Both the position numbers and the translations under genes were made by a program. 5,288 nt of DNA, from NCBI GenBank assembly GCA_040756085.1, contig JBFMAE010000109.1, positions 1-5,288 on the forward strand, in the 5' to 3' direction. This stretch comes from JBFMAE01 sp040756085 (GTDB taxonomy: Bacteria; Desulfobacterota; BSN033; UBA1163). Position 1 is the stretch's first letter. Each line of letters starts with the position of its first letter. The notes under the pieces were generated by a model that was not told the origin of the DNA, searched no databases, and saw only the letters and a list, made by a program, of their open reading frames with translations. Positions 1-5,288 of this stretch are shown piece by piece.

Positions 1-10
1 CTCTCTCTTC

Positions 11-39
11 TATATAGGATAGCCTCCCCGTTTTGTCAA
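11..39 (-). promoter_or_regulatory. Sigma70-type promoter reading left out of the window
   Basis: On the minus strand a perfect TTGACA (positions 34-39) is followed after exactly 17 bases by TATATA (11-16), which matches TATAAT at four of six positions. Transcription would begin near positions 3-5 and leave the window, so the next minus-strand gene beyond the left edge probably has its own promoter and need not be co-transcribed with the exporter genes. Confidence 0.5.
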
Positions 40-71
40 CTCCAGATGTTCAGTTTGGAGTAATGAGTTCG

Positions 72-137
72 CCTGCCTTCGCCGAAGCGCCTGCCCGCCG
101 CACGAGGCTTCGGCAGGCGCGGCTTCGCGCAGGCAGG
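72..137. repeat. Long imperfect hairpin, part of the composite repeat
   Basis: The outer stem is CCTGCCT (72-78) with AGGCAGG (131-137). The inner stem is a perfect 9-base match, GCGCCTGCC (87-95) with GGCAGGCGC (112-120), and CGAAGC (83-88) can pair with GCTTCG (122-127). It lies downstream of the exporter stop codon on the minus strand but no T-run follows it, so an intrinsic terminator role is unproven. Confidence 0.6.
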
Positions 138-138
138 T

Positions 139-170
139 AGTTCGGAGGCAACATCATTAAGCTCCGAACT
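139..170. repeat. AGTTCGGAG hairpin containing the exporter stop codon in its loop
   Basis: A perfect 9-base stem, AGTTCGGAG (139-147) with CTCCGAACT (162-170), encloses a 14-base loop. The stop codon of the downstream exporter gene (157-159) falls in this loop. A further degenerate copy of the same word, ACTCTGAACT, follows at 168-177. The same arm sequence forms the hairpin between the two exporter genes near 2360-2408. Confidence 0.65.
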
Positions 171-2331
171 CTGAACTCCCTGCCTGTCCGGCCCCGGTCC
201 CGACCGAGGGCGGGGCAGGTAGGCGAACACCGAACTGTAACTGATAAAGCCTAAAATAGAGACCCCCCTTTGCCATTAATTCCGTATGGGTCCCCATCTC
301 TCGAACCCTCCCCTTATGGAGAACAACGATCCGATCGGCATGTTGTATGGTCGAGAGGCGGTGGGCGATGATAATCGCTGTCCTCCCTTTGAGCAACCGT
401 GCCAGGCCTTCCTGAATCAGCCGTTCGGTTTCAGGATCGACATGAGAAGTCGCCTCATCGAGGATAAGGATCTTTGGGTTGATGTACAGAGCCCTTGCAA
501 AGGCCAATAATTGCCTCTCACCAGCGGATAACACCTCTCCTCCTTCTCCCACCTTTGTATGATATCCATTGGTCCATCGCTGAATAAATTTCTCTGCATT
601 GACCACCCGGGCCACTCCCCTCACCCTGTCTTCATCAACCTTACGATCCCCCAACCGAATATTTTCCTCAATATCGCCGGAGAAGAGAAAAGTATCCTGC
701 ATCACCAATCCGATGTGTGATCGGAGATGAGAAACATCCCTTTCTCGGATATCGATCCCATCGAGGAGAATGGCACCCTGCTCTACCTCATAGAATCGTT
801 CAAGGAGGTGAAGCAGAGAAGTCTTTCCAGCTCCGGTAGCACCCACAATGGCGACAGTCTCCCCTTCATGGACAGAGAAAGAAACCTCCTTGAGGACCCT
901 ATCTTTTCCATTGTAAGAAAATGAGACATGACGAAATTCGATGTTGCCCTTGATCTCTTTTCTTTTAGGAGAGAAAGGTTCTGGAATCTTCTTTTCCTGG
1001 TCGAGCAACGAGAAGATCCTCTCCAGGGAAGCCATCGCCGATTGCAGGATATTATACTTCTCAGAGAGATCTCGAATGGGCTGGAAGAACATCCGAATAT
1101 AGGAAAGAAAGGCGACCAGAGCACCGAGGGTGACCCTCTCCTGAATCACCTTCCCTCCTCCGTACCAGATCAGAAGGCCGATCGCCCCTGAACTCAGTAC
1201 TTCTACGAGGGGAACGAAGAGAGCATAGATGGATATCTGCCTCATGTTGGCCAGGTAATGGCCCTCATTGATCTTCTGAAATCGCCGGGCATTCTCTTTT
1301 TCTCTCTGAAAGAGTTGAACCACCTGGATGCCCGAGAAATTCTCCTGAAGAAAGGCATTCATTTGTGCGATCTTCAGGCGAATCTCCCGAAACGCATCCC
1401 TGGCCCGATGACTGAATAAGAGAGTGGTGATGAAAATCAGGGGGATGACCGAAAAGGAAACCAGGGCGAGCTCCCGATTGAGATGAAGAAGAATGATGAC
1501 GATCCCGATCAACAGAAGGATGTCTTTGAAAAGGTGGATCAGAACAGAGGTGAACATTTCATGGACGTTCTGGATATCGTTGGTCAGTCGTGTGACTAGT
1601 TTTCCTACTGGGTTCTTGTCGAAAAATGAGATGGAAAGATTCTGGAGATGAGAGAAGACTTTCATCCGGAGGTCATGCATCATCCTCTGGCCTGCTACCT
1701 CCATGACATAGATCTGAAAGAAATTCAATCCAAAATGAACAACTAGGATCAACATGACGAGGAGGGCAATGTGAAACACCCCTTCTACATCCCTCCCTCT
1801 CAGGGTGAGAAGGTCCTTTTTCTCAAATTGCTTCATTTGGTCAAAAGAAACAAACCAGAGGGAGCCGCTCCTTTCGAAAGAGGAGGAATATTTTTTTATG
1901 ATTCGCTCATCCTCCGGGCTCTGGGGGACAAAAAGGTAATATCGATTTTCTGTGAGGAGACCCAATTGTTGAAAAACGGTTGACTCTCTTCGATCCATGG
2001 ATCGCAACGTCTCTGGAGGAATGAAAAATTTATCTCCTTCTTCTCTGGGAAGGAGATCTTTGCCATACCGATTCCAGAGGCGCTCTTGCTCTGGTGACCG
2101 ATCTTCCCTCAGGATGACCTCTCTTGCAGAGATGACGATATGGCGATCGATCGCCTCTTTGGTCAGATAGGGGATGAGGAGGTCTAACCCCGCCATGACC
2201 AAAACGAAGAAAAGAGAAAGGCCCATCAGACCTCGGTAAGGTCGGAGAAATTCTCCCAGCCTTGCCATCAGTTTCAGGTCATAGGGCTTGCCCAGTTTGC
2301 CCTCTTCCATATAGCCGAAATCAGGATACAT
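157..2331 (-). CDS. ABC exporter half-transporter with TM1-TM2 insert (BmrD/YheH-like)
   Basis: This 724-residue protein is a fused permease-ATPase subunit of an inner-membrane ABC exporter, probably one half of a heterodimer. Six membrane segments lie near residues 36-56, 187-208, 262-282, 288-307, 368-390 and 401-420. Between TM1 and TM2 is a charged, cysteine-free insert of about 118 residues (66-183), expected outside the cytoplasm; BmrD (YheH) has an extracellular domain in the same place. The ATPase domain (about 463-697) shows A-loop Tyr473, Walker A GATGAGKT (497-504), Q-loop Gln545, signature LSAGE (601-605, degenerate), Walker B ILILDE with catalytic Glu626, D-loop SHVD and switch His657. 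The intact glutamate with a weak signature is the pattern of TM288-type subunits. The substrate cannot be read from sequence; drugs or lipids are usual for the family. The start is uncertain: no clear ribosome binding site precedes ATG 2331, and Met8 (ATG ending at 2310, MEEGKLGKPYD) looks more like the family N-terminus. Residues from about 700 onward are encoded by intergenic repeat DNA, so the original C-terminus was probably near YQLQFG. It lies 94 bp downstream of its partner gene on the same strand. Confidence 0.95.
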   Translation of the reverse strand: MYPDFGYMEEGKLGKPYDLKLMARLGEFLRPYRGLMGLSLFFVLVMAGLDLLIPYLTKEAIDRHIVISAREVILREDRSPEQERLWNRYGKDLLPREEGDKFFIPPETLRSMDRRESTVFQQLGLLTENRYYLFVPQSPEDERIIKKYSSSFERSGSLWFVSFDQMKQFEKKDLLTLRGRDVEGVFHIALLVMLILVVHFGLNFFQIYVMEVAGQRMMHDLRMKVFSHLQNLSISFFDKNPVGKLVTRLTNDIQNVHEMFTSVLIHLFKDILLLIGIVIILLHLNRELALVSFSVIPLIFITTLLFSHRARDAFREIRLKIAQMNAFLQENFSGIQVVQLFQREKENARRFQKINEGHYLANMRQISIYALFVPLVEVLSSGAIGLLIWYGGGKVIQERVTLGALVAFLSYIRMFFQPIRDLSEKYNILQSAMASLERIFSLLDQEKKIPEPFSPKRKEIKGNIEFRHVSFSYNGKDRVLKEVSFSVHEGETVAIVGATGAGKTSLLHLLERFYEVEQGAILLDGIDIRERDVSHLRSHIGLVMQDTFLFSGDIEENIRLGDRKVDEDRVRGVARVVNAEKFIQRWTNGYHTKVGEGGEVLSAGERQLLAFARALYINPKILILDEATSHVDPETERLIQEGLARLLKGRTAIIIAHRLSTIQHADRIVVLHKGRVREMGTHTELMAKGGLYFRLYQLQFGVRLPAPPSVGTGAGQAGSSEFGA
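179..223. repeat. GC-rich hairpin within the exporter gene 3' end
   Basis: The outer stem CCTGCCT (179-185) pairs with AGGTAGG (217-223) with one G-U pair. The inner stem GCCCCG (191-196) pairs perfectly with CGGGGC (211-216), and CGGTC (195-199) with GACCG (202-206) offers an alternative inner fold. Read on the minus strand it encodes the Pro- and Gly-rich tail of the downstream exporter subunit. Confidence 0.55.
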
Positions 2332-2345
2332 AATTAAAAGTTTCG

Positions 2346-2415
2346 AGTTCGGAGTTTAGAGTTCGGAGTAAAAAGCTGATTAGAATTAGGAACTAAATAC
2401 TCCGAACTCCGAACT
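2346..2415. repeat. AGTTCGGAGT inverted repeat between the exporter genes
   Basis: Two direct copies of AGTTCGGAGT (2346-2355 and 2360-2369) face two overlapping reverse-complement copies, ACTCCGAACT (2399-2408 and 2406-2415). AGTTCGGAGTA (2360-2370) and TACTCCGAACT (2398-2408) form a perfect 11-base stem around a 27-base AT-rich loop. The element fills most of the 94-bp gap between the two exporter genes and would form a hairpin in their shared transcript. The arms match those of the hairpin at 139-170, but the loops are unrelated. Confidence 0.7.
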
Positions 2416-2425
2416 ATTAACTCAG

Positions 2426-4174
2426 TTACTCTCGTTCCAGTTCCTCTTCCAGTTGCCTCTGCCAATAGAGATCTGCATAGATACCCCTTTGAGAGAGGAG
2501 GGTGCTGTGATCTCCCATCTCTTCCACCCTGCCCCCATCCAGGACGACGATCCGGTCTGCCCTTCGCAGCGGAGCGATTCGATGGGTGATGAGAATGCTT
2601 GTCTTCCCCTGGAGAAACTTCTCCATCCCCTCCAAAATACGCTCCTCTGTCTGGATGTCCACGGAGGAGAGGGCATCGTCCAGAATAAAGATCGGCGGGT
2701 TCATCAGAATGGCCCGTGCAATCGCAATCCTCTGTCTCTGGCCTCCGGAGAGGGTAATTCCTTTCTCTCCGATCACGGTGTCCATGCCCTCTGGAAATCC
2801 CATAATCTCATCATAAATCTGTGCCAGCTGGGCTGCCTCCTCGATTTCTCCTTCGGTGGCGTCGAGTTTTCCAAAGGCAATATTTTCCCGGATCGTATCC
2901 GAGAAGAGGATAGTATCCTGAGGGACAAATCCAACCGATCTTCTCAACATGCTCAGTGGAAGGTGATGAACTTCAATGCCATCGTAGAAAAGTCTATCTT
3001 TCGGAGGCTCTAAGATCCGCACCAGGAGATTGCAGAATACCGTCTTCCCGGACCCGGTCCTTCCAACGATCACTATTCTCTCACCTTCGTGAATGGTCAG
3101 ATGGATATCTCTGAGGAGTGGATTCCCTCCATTTCCTGTAGAAAAGGTAAGGCCTCTCATGTCAATCCTTCCCTTCAGGGGGCCTGTCCTTATGGTTTCG
3201 GGTGAGTCATAGATCTCCGGGGCTTCTTCAAATATCCGTTTCACCCGATCCATGGAGGCAGCCCCCCGCTGAATCACATTGATCGCCCAACCCAGAGCCA
3301 TCATCGGCCAGGCGAGTATTCCGAGATAGCTCATGAAGGCCACGAAATCTCCTGTGGAGATCGATTGGAAAATGGTCAGTTTCCCACCCAGGTAAAGGAC
3401 GATGACCATGGAGAGGTTAGAAAGGAAGAGAATGAGAGGAATAAACATCCCCCAGACCTTTGCCACATTGAGATTCTTTTGAATATAATCCTGGCTGAGC
3501 CGGGAGAGTTTCTCTTTTTCCTTCTCCTCCTGAACATAGGCCTTGACGACCCGGATACCTGCAATGGATTCTCTTACCCTTTCGGTGAGCGAGGCGAAGG
3601 TCTTCTGAAGGATATCAAAACGCTGGTGGATCATCCGGCTGAAAAAGAGTGTGATCACAGTAATCAATGGCATGGGAAGGATAGCATAGAGGGTCAACAG
3701 AGGATGGATATAAATCATAAAAAAGATGGTCAACACTCCCAGAATGATCGTATCTACCAGGAAGACGATTCCCATCGCAATGGACATCCGAACCGCCTCA
3801 ATGTCGTTGGTGGCATGTGCCATCAGGTCTCCTACCTTTGTCCTGGAGAAATAGGAAGAGGAGAGGGTTTGAAGGTGGAGGAAGAAACGGTCTCTGAGCG
3901 CCTTCTCCACCCGACGGGCAGCCCCCAGGAGGAGGTATCTCCAGATATATCGGAAAACACCGATGCCCAGGGCGAGGATAAGAATCTTTAATCCATAGAG
4001 GAGGAGACGGTAGGAGGAGATGGTTCCCGAAGTAAGATCATCGATGGCATATTTGACAATTCTCGGGATGAAGAGCTGGAGAACATCGACGAAAAGGAGA
4101 GCGAATAATCCAATGAGAATTCGCCATCGATTCTCTACAAAATCATTCTTAAGGGATTTGAAAGAGTTTATCAT
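2426..4174 (-). CDS. ABC exporter half-transporter, degenerate-site subunit (BmrC/YheI-like)
   Basis: This 582-residue permease-ATPase has the usual length for an ABC exporter half. Membrane segments lie near residues 18-37, 59-82, 133-155, 158-177, 240-262 and 275-298. The TNDIE motif at 122-126 sits in the intracellular loop region. The ATPase domain (about 336-571) has Walker A GRTGSGKT (371-378), Q-loop Gln419, a perfect LSGGQ signature (475-479), Walker B IFILDD in which Asp500 replaces the catalytic glutamate, D-loop SSVD (503-506) and switch His531. The A-loop tyrosine is also missing: the motif reads LTFSTGN, with Thr346 at that place. Such losses mark the noncatalytic-site subunit of heterodimeric exporters (TM287, BmrC, LmrC). 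The partner is very likely the next gene on the same strand, which carries the complementary defects. The ATG at 4174 is the only in-frame ATG, GTG or TTG after an upstream stop and gives a normal family N-terminus, although no strong ribosome binding site is visible. A candidate promoter lies about 50 bp upstream. Export of drugs or hydrophobic compounds is a family-level guess. Confidence 0.95.
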   Translation of the reverse strand: MINSFKSLKNDFVENRWRILIGLFALLFVDVLQLFIPRIVKYAIDDLTSGTISSYRLLLYGLKILILALGIGVFRYIWRYLLLGAARRVEKALRDRFFLHLQTLSSSYFSRTKVGDLMAHATNDIEAVRMSIAMGIVFLVDTIILGVLTIFFMIYIHPLLTLYAILPMPLITVITLFFSRMIHQRFDILQKTFASLTERVRESIAGIRVVKAYVQEEKEKEKLSRLSQDYIQKNLNVAKVWGMFIPLILFLSNLSMVIVLYLGGKLTIFQSISTGDFVAFMSYLGILAWPMMALGWAINVIQRGAASMDRVKRIFEEAPEIYDSPETIRTGPLKGRIDMRGLTFSTGNGGNPLLRDIHLTIHEGERIVIVGRTGSGKTVFCNLLVRILEPPKDRLFYDGIEVHHLPLSMLRRSVGFVPQDTILFSDTIRENIAFGKLDATEGEIEEAAQLAQIYDEIMGFPEGMDTVIGEKGITLSGGQRQRIAIARAILMNPPIFILDDALSSVDIQTEERILEGMEKFLQGKTSILITHRIAPLRRADRIVVLDGGRVEEMGDHSTLLSQRGIYADLYWQRQLEEELERE

Positions 4175-4227
4175 TTTGTAGATTTCATACCATGAAGACT
4201 TCAGACGGAATATCTCATCCTCATAAA

Positions 4228-4257
4228 AATGTAATCAACCTTATTCTTAAAAGTCAA
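4228..4257 (-). promoter_or_regulatory. Candidate promoter for the exporter gene pair
   Basis: On the minus strand TTGACT (4252-4257, five of six bases) is followed after 18 bases by TACATT (4228-4233, four of six). This would place the transcript start near 4221 and leave a 5' leader of about 45-50 bases before the ATG at 4174. The surrounding DNA is AT-rich, so chance matches are possible. Confidence 0.4.
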
Positions 4258-4486
4258 CCCTTTGATTTCCCATCATAAATGCTGGGGCATGATAATAAGG
4301 CCTCTAATTTTTGTCATCGGGATGGCAAAAAAGAAAAATGGAGGGATTAATAGGTGGAAAAATTTTTACCATTATATGTCCAAAAATGTCATCTTAAATA
4401 TATTCTAAAGCTTCAAAATTTAAGTAAAGATTTATTTTCAATTTTAATGAGTTAAAAGATATTTGAAGGGATTGGTATGAAAAATG

Positions 4487-4515
4487 CTGATAATTTCATA
4501 TGATTTCTTTATTAT
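4487..4515 (+). promoter_or_regulatory. Candidate promoter for the right-edge gene
   Basis: CTGATA (4487-4492, four of six bases against TTGACA) is followed after 17 bases by TATTAT (4510-4515, five of six against TATAAT). The start would fall near 4522, about 38 bases before ATG 4560. An 8-base palindrome TCATATGA (4496-4503) lies within the spacer and could be an operator half, but this AT-rich stretch offers many chance matches. Confidence 0.3.
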
Positions 4516-4559
4516 TATCGGTTTAATTAAATAAAAAGATAAGAAGTGATTCGATTTTT

Positions 4560-5288
4560 ATGATGACAGATTCTAAAAATTCTATGAAATTGGGAGAACA
4601 AGAAGGTTCCATGGGTTCTTCTAAATTAATTGCACCCATTCATCCCAAAAAAGTTTTAGGTGGTTTCTCTGAAAGTCTTTCACCAGAAGACGTGGAGCGC
4701 CTTCAGAAACTCCAAGGAAAACTGACAGATTTCGTTCTTCACCTAATCCAGGCCTTCTTAAGAACAGGATACTACACCCCTGAACACCCTGAATCGAAAA
4801 GGGCAAAGGAGGGACTCTTCCAGCGATTTGAGGACCTCTTTGAAGAAGAGGATGAATTGGCCTTTCTTGTGAGGGAGGAACAGCAGAAACAGGAGATCCT
4901 TGTGGAGGGTGTGTTTCCGGAGGCACAAAGGTTGAGTCGAATGATGATGAAGGGGATGGGAGAACTCTATGTCCCCAAGTTTGCCAAATATCTCGAACGG
5001 AAAGACCTGATCAGCCTAACCCTTAAAAGCCGGATGAGCCAAAATGAATTCACCCAGTTCATCGATCTCATGAGCGAACCCTCTTTGGTGGATATCCGCC
5101 GGAAACAAGACCAGGAACGGTTTGCCCAAGCCCTTTTCAGCCGCGGGATCATCAACATCTCTTTCATCTTCAATGAAGAACTCCTCGCTCCAGATCGGGA
5201 GATGCCCTGGAGAGCTCGCCTCACCCTATCCCGGATGAGAAAGGATTTGAAAATGATCCCCTTTTTTCAAAAAATGGTGAGCCAAGAG
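4560..5288 (+). CDS. Conserved-looking protein of unknown function, N-terminal part (runs off the right edge)
   Basis: An open frame of 243 codons starts at ATGATG and has no stop before the window ends, so only the N-terminal part is visible. An in-frame TAA lies just upstream, within the AT-rich spacer. The product looks soluble: no signal peptide or membrane segment is seen. Residues 1-40 are polar and low in complexity (Ser, Lys, Gly). From about 41 onward it is rich in amphipathic helix: QAFLRTGYYTPEHP (64-77), an acidic stretch EDLFEEEDEL (91-100), GMGELYVPKF and KYLERKDLISLTLKSRM (142-159), a segment with FIDLMSEPSLVD (167-178), and INISFIFNEELLAPDREMPW (198-217). Third-position G+C and amino acid use look like a real gene. 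From memory, and not checkable here, similar N-terminal segments occur in long deltaproteobacterial proteins that carry HEAT repeats or a regulatory domain further on. No catalytic motif is recognised, so no function is assigned. The true start may be Met18 (ATG 4611), which has a better ribosome binding site. It is divergent from the transporter pair and need not be related to it. Confidence 0.85.
   Translation, partial: MMTDSKNSMKLGEQEGSMGSSKLIAPIHPKKVLGGFSESLSPEDVERLQKLQGKLTDFVLHLIQAFLRTGYYTPEHPESKRAKEGLFQRFEDLFEEEDELAFLVREEQQKQEILVEGVFPEAQRLSRMMMKGMGELYVPKFAKYLERKDLISLTLKSRMSQNEFTQFIDLMSEPSLVDIRRKQDQERFAQALFSRGIINISFIFNEELLAPDREMPWRARLTLSRMRKDLKMIPFFQKMVSQE
4600..4606 (+). promoter_or_regulatory. 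Candidate Shine-Dalgarno for an alternative internal start
   Basis: AAGAAGG lies four bases before ATG 4611 (Met18 of the right-edge protein). It is a closer match to AAGGAGG than anything before ATG 4560, where only a weak AAGAAG about 14 bases upstream is seen. Residues 1-17 are polar and AT-rich, so they could be leader rather than protein. The evidence is suggestive only. Confidence 0.3.

Larger units (their letters stand above)
67..228. repeat. Composite GC-rich palindromic repeat cluster
   Basis: The cluster is bounded by an 8-base perfect inverted repeat, GTTCGCCT (67-74) and AGGCGAAC (221-228). Inside are three stem-loops in a row: 72-137, 139-170 and 179-223. Its base composition is far more GC-rich than the DNA on either side, apart from the central AT-rich loop. 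It overlaps the last 23 codons and the stop of the downstream exporter gene. It resembles REP or small nonautonomous palindromic elements. No transposase or clear target-site duplication is seen. Confidence 0.6.
4175..4559. other. AT-rich divergent intergenic region
   Basis: These 385 bases separate the minus-strand exporter genes from the plus-strand right-edge gene. The stretch from about 4330 to 4560 is strongly AT-rich, with A and T runs, unlike the coding DNA on either side. It holds the candidate promoters for both directions. No RNA gene, terminator, CRISPR or supported coding frame is visible. A near-palindrome around AAAAATTTTT (4358-4367) and TCATATGA (4496-4503) are the only symmetric words noticed. 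Confidence 0.6.

Noticed and set aside
72..137. Hairpin as an intrinsic terminator of the exporter genes
   Set aside because: The stem is strong, but no run of T follows it on the minus strand. A termination role cannot be supported from sequence alone, so it is listed as a repeat.
36..230. 64-codon minus-strand frame across the left repeat cluster
   Set aside because: It lies almost wholly in palindromic repeat DNA, has repeat-derived Pro/Arg/Gly composition, overlaps the exporter 3' end in another frame and has no ribosome binding site.
47..240. Short repeats as a CRISPR array
   Set aside because: The copies are palindromic, unevenly spaced and degenerate, there are no uniform spacers, and no cas gene is present.
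3365..3991. Long plus-strand frame of 208 codons
   Set aside because: It is antisense to the clear ABC exporter gene, whose motifs span the same bases. The product is a low-complexity His/Asp/Glu-rich shadow.
4322..4408. 28-codon plus-strand frame beginning ATGGCAAAAAAG in the AT-rich spacer
   Set aside because: It is Lys- and Asn-rich as expected for chance AT-rich DNA. The nearest purine-rich bases are too close to the ATG to serve as a ribosome binding site, and it has no recognisable features.
4621..5224. Two minus-strand frames (4621-4926 and 4967-5224)
   Set aside because: They are antisense to the plus-strand frame from 4560, which has a coherent protein-like composition throughout. 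The minus frames are rich in Pro, Arg and Ser, as shadows usually are.

Overview
The window looks like chromosomal DNA from a Gram-negative bacterium of moderate G+C content. The style of the proteins suggests the Desulfobacterota (former Deltaproteobacteria) or a neighbouring phylum. The basis is the form of the ABC exporter pair, the style of the conserved protein at the right edge, and intergenic AGTTCGGAGT-type palindromic repeats. This assignment is an inference and no marker gene is present.

Layout from left to right: positions 1-156 hold no gene. They contain a good sigma70-type promoter pointing left, out of the window, and a cluster of GC-rich inverted repeats. Positions 157-2331 and 2426-4174 are two minus-strand half-transporter genes of the ABC exporter class; the 2426-4174 gene is transcribed first. 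They are separated by 94 bp that carry another copy of the same repeat. Positions 4175-4559 are an AT-rich divergent intergenic region with candidate promoters for both directions. From 4560 to the right edge a plus-strand gene runs off the window. It encodes a conserved-looking soluble protein of unknown function.

The two transporter genes make complementary halves of a heterodimeric exporter. The upstream half has a perfect LSGGQ signature, but aspartate replaces the catalytic glutamate and the A-loop tyrosine is missing. The downstream half has an intact Walker B glutamate but a degenerate LSAGE signature. Paired, they would form one competent and one degenerate ATP site, as in TM287/288, BmrC/BmrD (YheI/YheH) and LmrC/LmrD. 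The downstream half also carries an extracytoplasmic insert of about 118 residues between TM1 and TM2, and its last 25 or so codons are written in repeat DNA.

I see no clearly new system. The most notable points are the repeat family that brackets the downstream transporter gene and supplies its C-terminus, and the unidentified protein at the right edge.
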